Shown: one piece after another, positions 1 through 6,738 of the stretch | Layout of the letters: each line of letters begins with the position of its first letter | Position numbering within the stretch: the stretch's first letter is position 1 | NCBI GenBank assembly: GCA_036939975.1 | Contig: JALLPB010000560.1 | Span: 1 to 14,673 of the forward strand | Source: Cyclostephanos tholiformis | Lineage: Eukaryota > Bacillariophyta > Thalassiosirophyceae > Thalassiosirales > Thalassiosiraceae | Length of the DNA stretch: 14,673 nucleotides | Reading direction: 5' to 3' | Position numbers and translations under genes: made by a program | The notes under the pieces: model-generated | The model's input: the letters and a program-made list of their open reading frames with translations, nothing else | What the model was told of the DNA's origin: nothing | Databases searched by the model: none

Positions 1-80
1 AATCCTGTGATGTCCGGGAATATAATTTTACATTTCGTGATGTCCATTTAAAAAATTATTCAAAATCCTGTGTTCATGAA
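1..80. repeat. Short degenerate ~30-bp periodic repeat at window edge
   Basis: The motif TGTGATGTCC (6-15) recurs as CGTGATGTCC (36-45), 30 bases later, and a weaker match CCTGTGTTCATG begins at 67. The DNA between is AT-rich. This looks like the end of a diverged minisatellite or dispersed repeat cut by the window edge. No gene is visible here. Confidence 0.35.
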
Positions 81-147
81 TTCACTCTTTTTTGTCGGTG
101 CAGTGAAATGGGTTTTCTGTAAGAACACGTATTTGAACAATTTTCCG

Positions 148-287
148 TATATAATATTAGAAAAATGCTGTCTTGGAATAAAAAAAATTAATGCTGCTCA
201 GGAAATTACAATTTACAAAAATTTGAATTCAACACTAATTTCTCTTCAAAGTGCTGCTGCCAGATGATGTCAGCGACCCAACTGGCC
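148..287 (+). repeat. Dispersed repeat A, copy 1
   Basis: This ~140-bp segment recurs in the same orientation at 1524-1671, at roughly 90% identity by eye. Shared landmarks in order are TATATAATATTAG, AAAAATGCTGTCTTGG, AATGCTGCTCAGGAAATT, GAATTCAACACTAATTT, TTCAAAGTGCTGCTGCC and ACCCAACTGGCC. Copy 1 has GATGATGTCAG where copy 2 has GATGACGTCAG, a CpG/TpG difference. No intact reading frame is shared, so it reads as a non-coding mobile or satellite fragment. Confidence 0.85.
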
Positions 288-299
288 ACCTCTATGGAC

Positions 300-759
300 G
301 GACCTATCTGTCCAATTTTTTTTAGGGCTTTGCAAAAGTGTAATAACTTCCTCTCCAATTTTAGTCCACTTTTGCACTCCACTCATTGCATCAATGACAT
401 GAGCAGGGGGTCCATTTTGTGTGTTGAAAATCACAACTTGAGCAAGTTAAAAAGTATGATAAATGCTAGCTAAAACCTAGTTGCGTTTTGTGTTTTTTTG
501 TTGTGCTGATGATGATGACCATGGCATTTGCCGGGGTGACATGGCATGAGCACTCATCTGGTGGTGGCGCTTAGAGGCTTCACACAAAGCCACCAATATG
601 CTCCATTGATTGATGTGCTTTGCACCCCATCCCCTTGGTGGTATGGTTGTTGAAATTGTCATCAAGTTACTTACATTTTAGTACATCGTAAATAATAACA
701 TAGTTAAATATTAATTAATTACTCTTTCAGTTATGCGATTTAATTCAATTGCTTTCTCC
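300..759 (+). repeat. Dispersed repeat B, copy 1 (hairpin-bearing)
   Basis: This segment aligns in direct orientation with 3294-3807. The first ~150 bp is weakly similar (a GGGCTTTGC/AGGCTTCGT block and CCAATTTT). From AAAAAGTATGATAAATGC (about 450) onward the match is strong: TGTTTTTTTGTTGTGCTGA, GATGATGACCATGGC, GGCTTCACACAAAGCCACC, GTGCTTTGCACCC and TTACTTACATTTTAGT, ending near GCTTTCTCC. A small stem-loop, GGCTT (576-580) with AAGCC (587-591), is conserved in both copies. Most differences in the central part are CpG to TpG/CpA. No coding capacity is evident. It may be a non-autonomous element or a decayed transposon piece. Confidence 0.8.
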
Positions 760-1276
760 CGCGCCCTTGCCCAATCCCTCATCTGCATTGCATTTGCTCT
801 GGATGGGCTGTAAATAAAATATCCACATTGCTGGAGGGGGTGAAAGCTTGCCATGGTGGGGTTGGTTGTGGTAGTGTTTGTGGTTGGGTTTCTTTATCCT
901 GTTTGTACTGATCCCTATGTGAAAAAGCTGAAGGGTTGGAGTTTTTTCTTCCCACCAAAAGGCAAATAGCTGTTAAGCTGTTAAGCTGTTAAGCTGTCAA
1001 AACTCATCGATTTTATTTTATTTTTTACAGATTCCAAATTGATCAATGCCTCTAAACAATCTAATCATGCTCTACCCGTGCTCCCCACCAGTCAAACCTT
1101 ATGTGACATTTCCCCTCAGTCGATCATGCATTTTAGGTTGGTTGTTGCATATTTATTTGTTGTTTGGTGGCCATCTAAGGCCACGACATATTTATTTTAA
1201 CACGAACAGACATTACTGCTGCAGATGAAAACACAGAAAACATGTCCTGTGCGCAAAAACAAAATTCAACATTAAA
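760..1276. other. Non-coding AT-rich intergenic DNA
   Basis: I see no supportable gene here. The stretch holds a GT-rich segment around 835-900 with several GTGGT/GTTGG runs, the AGCTGTTA microsatellite (listed separately), and a chance short ORF near 1046-1228 with no recognisable domain. Confidence 0.5.
968..999. repeat. 8-bp tandem repeat (AGCTGTTA)x4
   Basis: Four head-to-tail copies of AGCTGTTA run from 968 to 999; the last copy has one substitution (AGCTGTCA). Three identical copies suggest recent slippage. Confidence 0.9.
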
Positions 1277-1637
1277 TGCTGCTATCAAATATATATATAT
1301 ATTTTATGCTGCTTGTGAATACAAAAAGAATAGTGCTGCTTAAAAATGATTATTATTTAATTAAATGCTGCTGGTGGATGAAGAAAACGAAGCTTATCCG
1401 GGATTGATGTGACAAGAAACCATCTCAACAATCGCCATAAAAAGACCATAGGGACAGATTTTGACCAATTTTGTGCTGCTTGTGAATTGATTTTTTCGAG
1501 GCCTATTAAATGCTGCTCTAGAATATATAATATTAGAAAAATGCTGTCTTGGAATAAAAAAAAATTAATGCTGCTCAGGAAATTGCAATTTACAACAATT
1601 GGAATTCAACACTAATTTTTCTTCAAAGTGCTGCTGC
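1277..1637 (+). repeat. Loosely phased TGCTGCT array
   Basis: The heptamer TGCTGCT starts at 1277, 1307, 1334, 1366, 1474, 1511, 1569 and 1629, with a variant TGCTGTC at 1542. Neighbour spacings are 30, 27, 32, 108, 37, 31, 27 and 60, so most are one unit of about 30 bases and the larger gaps are near two or three units. Spacers are AT-rich and mostly unrelated, although TGTGAAT or GGAAT often follows the heptamer. The right part overlaps dispersed repeat A. It looks like a highly degenerate minisatellite. It is not a CRISPR array, because the repeat is too short and the spacers vary in length. Confidence 0.6.
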
Positions 1638-1671
1638 CAGATGACGTCAGCGATCAGCAACCCAACTGGCC
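1524..1671 (+). repeat. Dispersed repeat A, copy 2
   Basis: Second copy of the repeat at 148-287. It differs by scattered substitutions and a small insertion near 1653-1660 that looks like a local duplication (CAGCGATCAGCAACCC against CAGCGACCC). After this copy the flanking DNA continues into an inverted copy of the first part of repeat B, whereas copy 1 continues into that module in direct orientation. A rearrangement or independent insertion therefore separates the two loci. Confidence 0.85.
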
Positions 1672-1684
1672 GTGGAATCACGTT

Positions 1685-1815
1685 TTCGAAAAAAGCAGAT
1701 ATTTGAGCTATTTTTCCATTTTTGATTGAACAAAAATTGGCAAAGATATTAATTTCCCACAAAGCCTGAAAGAATAGTGGGCTCATATATGAGGCCATAG
1801 CGGTTCAGCTGCTAA
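1685..1815 (-). repeat. Inverted partial copy of repeat B (left module)
   Basis: The reverse complement of this segment aligns with the start of repeat B at 3280-3370 and more weakly at 305-390. Shared landmarks, read on this strand, are CAAAAATTGGCAAA, AAGCCTGAAA, CAGATATTTGAGCT and CCATAGC. Only the left ~100 bp of repeat B is present. A weak minus-strand ORF (1565-1798) crosses it and is not convincing as a gene. Confidence 0.6.
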
Positions 1816-1867
1816 GGCAAAGTGTAGATGCAAATTTGGTTATTGGGAGTCCACATGATGGTTTCAT

Positions 1868-2588
1868 CTACCCAAAGTATAGAAAATTTTCCAAAATGGA
1901 AAAAAATATCCACCATTTGACAAAAAAAATGTAGCAATATTCAACATTTTTGCAAAGCAACATCTGTTTCATAAAACAGAAGTTACCAACTAAAGATTGG
2001 ACATATGGAAAGTGTTTGAGCACCTTCATATTCATATGCTGTGAATAGGCATTTGGGTGCCTCCTTATACATTTACACTGACAGAGTTGGCCCAGATTTG
2101 TGTCATTGTTTAGTGTCATTGTGGCTATAAAATGATAATGACATGATGACATTTTGAGGCATTTGACCACCGCTGCTGCATGGCAGCCAAGATGGCGCAA
2201 TTTTGAGTGTGGTCTGAGAAAATTTGCCCTAAAAATCACCCCAAAGCAAAAAGTTTTGCCAAATCACACTGAATCACGCCGTAGAATTGCTTTCTAAAAC
2301 TTTCAGCAAGAATTCCTTCATACACATGTTTTCAATTACTGATTCCCAACTTAGAGACGAATATCCTTTGTTTTGCGGGCAGATCCACCACTCCCTCTTT
2401 TTTGTTATAATTTTTTTGACAGGCAGACCACTTTTTTCCAAGATAACAGTATCACTGAATAAGGAACAATAAAAGTCTAAAATAGTTTTGTAATTGGTGT
2501 AGGAAATACCAATTGCCTCAAGAAATAAAAAAGAAAGTTCAACTTCCAACCATAAAATCATCATAACTTTGATGCAGTGGGGCATCAC
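1868..2588 (-). other. Two weak minus-strand ORFs, possible decayed coding remnant
   Basis: Two consecutive minus-strand ORFs of 104 codons (2588-2274) and 123 codons (2239-1868) lie in different frames in AT-rich DNA. The first contains GLPVKKIITKKREWWICPQN; the second is Cys/His-rich in its middle and aromatic-rich at its end. I recognise no domain in either. Two long ORFs in this order in AT-rich repeat DNA could be a frameshifted remnant of a transposon gene, but chance is quite possible. Short hairpins also occur here, for example TTTTCCA..TGGAAAA near 1887-1904. Confidence 0.15.
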
Positions 2589-2985
2589 CCACCATTGCCT
2601 CTGTCACCGCCCATGCTTTTCCGGTGCACATTCTAATGTGATTTGCTTCTTTACACCATCATAAGTAATGCCAGGTGTGCTTGATTTGTTTAAATTTGAG
2701 AAACATAAATAAAATTTCACTTTGTAAAAAATAGGGGGAATTTCTTATAACAGCATGGATGCTGTCCACCACAGCCTCTGCTGCTGCCCATGCCTCTCTG
2801 CCACCCCTTCTTATGGTGCCATGCCCATGATATGGATGCTGTGTGCACTTGGTTTTGTGAAATTCAAGCTAGGGGGGGGGAGTAAAGGTAAGCGTCCCTT
2901 TTTTCAACAAATCCCGCCACCAACTGTGCCTTCTAACCCTGCCACTGCCCTGATCTCCCAACATATTCCAATGTGAATGACAAGA
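2575..2985. repeat. Degenerate CCACCNNTGCCTCTG-type repeats with a G run
   Basis: Similar blocks occur around 2588-2620 (ACCATTGCCTCTGTCACC), 2765-2800 (ACCACAGCCTCTGCTGCTGC) and 2925-2950 (ACCAACTGTGCCTTCTAACC). ATGGATGCTGT occurs at 2755 and again at 2831. A run of nine Gs lies at 2872-2880. This reads as a decayed tandem duplication. The short ORFs across it show only composition-driven residues and no domain. Confidence 0.4.
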
Positions 2986-3009
2986 GCTTTTGTTGGTGTC
3001 ATTCATTAA

Positions 3010-3235
3010 CAATGATGGGTGGGAGAAGTGGGAGTTGTGTAGAGTAGAGGGAGTGGTGGGCAACAATGAAAAAGAGCTACAGAAGATGACAAAAGAGAGG
3101 GGCAGACAACAACAAAAGAGGGTGGTGGATGATGACATAAGCAGAAGAGGAGAGTGTGGTGGAGGGCAATGAAAGAGGACAGGGGACTATGACAAAAGCA
3201 AGCTGTGGACAACAACAAAAGGGATGGAAGGTAGC
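3010..3235 (+). repeat. Polypurine-rich stretch with ~103-bp tandem duplication
   Basis: The plus strand is overwhelmingly A and G for about 220 bases. Landmarks repeat at an offset of about 103: GACAAAAG at 3088 and 3191, and GACAACAACAAAAG at 3105 and 3208; GGGCA at 3058 and 3164 lies at 106. This indicates two diverged tandem units. Frames through it give Lys/Glu/Arg/Gly on one strand and Ser/Phe/Leu/Pro on the other, which is compositional rather than coding. Confidence 0.6.
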
Positions 3236-3293
3236 TATCGTGAATCAAATTTAATTTATATTAACAGCTTAATAGCTATGGTTGCATATCTGC

Positions 3294-3807
3294 AGCCACT
3301 TTTTTCAGGCTTCGTAAAAAATAATTTTTTTGCCAATTTTTATCAGCTCAAAAATCTGAATACATCAAAAATTACCTGAGCTTGTCAGCTACAATGCTCT
3401 CTATCCATTTTTACACAAAGCTTGTCACATCGATTAGCTAAGTTGAGAGTTCATTTCGTGTTACAAAATCCACACAAATAATTAGCAAAAAAGTATGATA
3501 AATGCTAGCTAAAACTTAGTTGTGTCATGTGTTTTTTTGTTGTGCTGACGATGATGACCATGGCGTCCGCTGGGGCGATACGGCGTGAGCACTCGTCTCT
3601 TGGCAGCATTTAGGGGCTTCACACAAAGCCACCAATATGCACCATTGATCAATGTGCTTTGCACCCTATCCCCTTGGGTGGCATGGAAGCCAAAATCACA
3701 GTCGTCTTACTCACATTTTAGTCTATTTTAAATAGTAGCAAAGGTAAAAATTTATTAATTCTTACTCCATCGCTATCAATAATGTGATTAAATAAAATTG
3801 CTTCTCC
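3294..3807 (+). repeat. Dispersed repeat B, copy 2 (CpG-richer copy)
   Basis: Direct-orientation copy of 300-759. Its central part keeps CpGs at 3549, 3564, 3568, 3576, 3581, 3584 and 3594 where copy 1 has TG or CA. It has the same GGCTT/AAGCC stem (3615-3619 with 3626-3630). It also keeps a perfect 12-bp palindrome CATTGATCAATG (3643-3654) that has decayed in copy 1. No ORF of note. The family and its class are not recognised. Confidence 0.8.
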
Positions 3808-4475
3808 AATATCACCTTCAGATGGCACTACATGGGGCATTTTTTATGCTCAATGGGACATTGTTGTTGCTAAATGGGACATTAAGTCAGCTAATGGCTT
3901 ACCAGTAGGTAATTTCCCCACGTATGTCTGATCATTTCTATTTCGTGTCATCTTCTCATGTCCCAGAGAGAAATGCCCATAAGCTATGAATATTATGGAC
4001 AAAAATCTCATTTTCTGTTCATCTTCTTGTTTTCATATTTTCAACTACAGTAGGCCAATGTACATGGTAAATAAAAATCTAATAAATTCAGATTTTCTTT
4101 TCTAATTGAATCAAATTGCTTCTTAAAAATCAAAAGGGAAGATGCAGTCTTTTTTACAATACTAAAGCCTATGTATATGAAAGTGCTATTGAAAGAAAAA
4201 AATTGGGAGTCTATTTATCATACTAAACCCTATGTATGTAGCCTTTTTATTTCAAATCACTAAGACCAACTGCGAACCTCATCAAACAACTGTCACTCCC
4301 TCACCAAAATGCACACCACACAACCAAAAAAAACATGGCCACCATGGTCCCCCACCGCCCGCTGCTCTCCAGCGGCTTCAATTTGGTAGTTGAGTCCAAT
4401 CCTTGATCGTTGCACCATGTCGATATTATTTTTAGTGGTCTAACTTACTATTTCTTTCTTTTATTAGCTATTTTA
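3808..4475. other. Non-coding intergenic DNA with small direct repeats
   Basis: No gene is supportable. AATGGGACATT occurs twice (about 3851 and 3882). ATACTAAAGCCTATGTAT (about 4159) recurs 60 bases on as ATACTAAACCCTATGTAT (about 4219). A GC-richer patch with ACCATGGTCCCCCACC lies near 4340. All reading frames are short. Confidence 0.5.
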
Positions 4476-4481
4476 TTACAG

Positions 4482-4511
4482 GCAATGGCATAGCGGGCCG
4501 GCAGACAAATG
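4482..4511 (+). other. Possible isolated 30-nt exon-like segment
   Basis: A branch-point-like TCTAACTTAC near 4439 precedes a pyrimidine-rich tract and TTATTACAG, ending at 4481. Thirty bases later lies a good donor, GTGAGT, at 4512-4517. The order of branch point, T-rich tract, AG, short segment and GTGAGT is what a small internal exon looks like. No flanking exons are recognised. It may be a relic of a lost gene or chance. Confidence 0.15.
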
Positions 4512-4517
4512 GTGAGT

Positions 4518-5136
4518 TTTGTAAGCTATATAACATGTTTTTTGTTCTGCTGAATCGATAAGATGTGCACCAACCTTTTCTATCTGGAAATATGTTTTTT
4601 ACCTATCCCGCACTTGTCCTCATCAAGTTGCTTGGCATGGTTTCGGCCAGGGGGAGGTTGCCATGGTCACCGTGTTTTGGGGAAGGTAGGTTTCCCGGCT
4701 AGGTGTGTAGTAGTCATCGTAGAGGAGACTTAGTAAACATAATTACTAAAAAGAGAAATTTCTTAAGTTGTGCTAAATAATGTAGTGTAGTCACACCCAT
4801 CCAAAAATGCAATTGAAAAAATCGCATCCAAAACACATGTGGGAAATGGTATACTATGTACATTGGTGCGTGTCCTACATGCAAAGGAATCGGTTAAAAT
4901 GTTGATCTTATACATTAAAAAATATGCTACATCACCTTCTAATACCTTTTAAATGATCTAACTATGGGGCATGGTGACCATATTTGATGTCCCATCAATA
5001 TCGTTGTTGGGAGCACATGTGATGCACACCCTCACCCAACCCCTTGTCTGTGTTGTGTTTGCGCTGGTCATATCACTGACGCCTTTTGAGTTATGGGGCT
5101 GTTTATAAGGCTGTTTACGTATTTGTTCTGATATAC
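4518..5136. other. Non-coding intergenic DNA
   Basis: I see no gene, RNA gene or clear repeat in this stretch. All six frames are broken by frequent stops. GC-richer islands occur near 4630-4700 (TTGCCATGGTCACCGTG) without any recognisable coding signal. Confidence 0.5.
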
Positions 5137-5550
5137 TATCTCCTTGTTGGTCAGCCTACTGAGTCACTACAGCGACCCTAAGCTACCATTCCTTAGGGCA
5201 AGGTAAAAGGTCCCAAATCGAAGAGTTGGGCTTGAGGAGAGGATCAAAATGAGACCCCATTTTCCAAAATCGGCCAAAAACTCACGAAGTTAGAGCCGAT
5301 CTACTGATTAGTTAGTGAAAAATTGGCAAAAAATTGTTTTTTTTCATGTTAGTTGCTTCACCATAAACCGCCGACCCTGCAGCAGTAAATATGTGTAACC
5401 AAATGGTACAGGCATCTGCCCACCATGCGTGCGCAGAGGATGGTGACATGAAACGTCCTCATCCGTCGAATATTGAAGGAGATATCTGGTTGGATAGGTA
5501 GTTGGCATGTGGTCGGATGTGGGTTTGACGGAGTTGTGGCGTGTGTGCCT

Positions 5551-5582
5551 AGGTAAAATAGCTAGGTAAAATCGGGTAAAAT
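5551..5582. repeat. Three-fold GGTAAAAT short repeat
   Basis: AGGTAAAATAGCTAGGTAAAAT followed by CGGGTAAAATG gives three GGTAAAAT cores about 11-13 bases apart. It is a minor local duplication inside the candidate inverted-end element. Confidence 0.7.
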
Positions 5583-5705
5583 GCGATCAACGAAATCAAC
5601 CATGGCGTCCGGTCACGTCATACGGCCGCTATGGGGTGACACTCCTGACAATTAAGCATACAACAATCAACTGACATAATATATGATGGGTCTGCATCAT
5701 TAAAA

Positions 5706-6068
5706 CTAGAAAAAATTATGTTTATTACTATTTATATGACCATTAATGCACGTCCCAACGATGACGATGTGTGCCGAAAACACAACGACGATGAAAAGAT
5801 GGGTACCGTTTGGCCCGCCGGACGAATTCGTCACAGGTGATGGCACAGCATCCGCCGCATGGGTGTTGGCTTCAGGGGGAGGCAGGGGGGGATGCCTGGG
5901 AGAGCGCTGGGAGGGAGATATGGGGACCAAACTCATCGTGCAATTGGGGTCACGGTGTTCCACACAACCACATGATGGTGATGTGTTGATGGCTTGTAGC
6001 TCGGTGAAAAAGTATAGTACACACACCATGTAAATATGCTGTAATACTAATTTGAGTGCGGGGAACAC
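5706..6068. other. GC/CpG-richer patch with overlapping ORFs on both strands
   Basis: Base composition rises here and ORFs are open on both strands: 120 codons on minus (6068-5706) and 95 codons on plus (5746-6033). The minus frame has a Pro-rich middle (PPLPPPEANTHAADA) and a hydrophobic stretch (LFIVVVFSAHIVIVG) near its C-terminus. I recognise no domain, no splice pairing and no homologue. Overlapping open frames on both strands are expected where stop codons are rare through composition, so I do not call a gene. Confidence 0.2.
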
Positions 6069-6177
6069 GATGGTGACGTCAGAATTGATGGGGGGGGGGT
6101 CACTTTGGGGGTCTTATTAGTATTTTAAAGGTTCCAGAATTGGGATCTCTATATCGACCCTGACCAACAAGGAGATA

Positions 6178-6623
6178 TAATAAAAACAGTTCAGACTTGT
6201 TTTTAGGGTATCTTGTTGTGGCAGGCAGCGCAGAGCCCCTGTTCGTTTTTTTTTTTTTCAAGAGAAAGTGAAGAGAGGAGGGTAGACTGACAGTGAGGAA
6301 AGGCCTCGATCGACCCAAGAAGAAAAATAGCAAGAATAGTAGTCCGAATGACACCCGTCAGATATATTATACATCAGATGGTACTCTTTTTTTGTGTAAA
6401 AGTACAATACTAAATAGCTTATATACCCTGAAACGACTGTACTGCTGTCGCATCTTACACTTTCATCATTTTCTGCAATATATCTTTTTTCTTTGTGTGT
6501 GCAATAAAATATATAATTTTTTATGCCATGATGTGGATAGATGATGTCCAAGCCTCCTTCGATCAATGTTGGCGGCAATAACAATATTATTATCATATAT
6601 TATATTGTTGGGAAAATATCACG
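6178..6623. promoter_or_regulatory. Upstream region of the protease gene (promoter/5' leader by position only)
   Basis: AT-rich DNA with a T13 run near 6247 and an AT-only stretch, ATCATATATTATATTG, at about 6592-6607, just upstream of the assigned ATG. No defined promoter element can be proven. An alternative ATG at 6566 in another frame opens with a hydrophobic, signal-peptide-like segment (see findings), so part of this stretch may be coding. Confidence 0.3.
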
Positions 6624-6707
6624 ATGGCGATCGATCGAAGGAGATGCAGAATCCCGTCGTGGTCCAAGCGACGACGACGGTCGTCCGACAATCGTGGATT
6701 CTTTGGC

Positions 6708-6738
<31 letters not shown>

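Larger units (their letters stand above)
5137..6177. mobile_element. Candidate ~1.04-kb non-autonomous element with 18-bp inverted ends
   Basis: TATCTCCTTGTTGGTCAG at 5137-5154 has its perfect reverse complement CTGACCAACAAGGAGATA at 6160-6177. If the true ends are TCTCC...GGAGA, each is flanked by TA, as expected for a Tc1/mariner-type TA target duplication. The interior encodes no transposase. It contains a three-fold GGTAAAAT repeat (about 5551-5582) and a CpG-rich patch. Similarity between the ends does not extend beyond 18 bases. Chance is unlikely for a perfect 18-mer inverted pair 1 kb apart, but two fragments of one dispersed repeat in opposite orientation would look the same. Confidence 0.35.

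Noticed and set aside
1277..1637. CRISPR-like array of short repeats with unique spacers
   Set aside because: The repeat is only seven bases, spacers vary widely in length, there are no cas genes, and the genome is eukaryotic.
2869..3248. Ser/Leu/Phe/Pro-rich minus-strand ORFs resembling secreted proteins
   Set aside because: They are readings of the polypurine strand's complement; residue bias follows directly from CT-rich DNA.
5147..5230. tRNA-like look of the segment with GGTCCCAAATCGAAG
   Set aside because: No acceptor stem or anticodon arm can be paired around the apparent T-loop.
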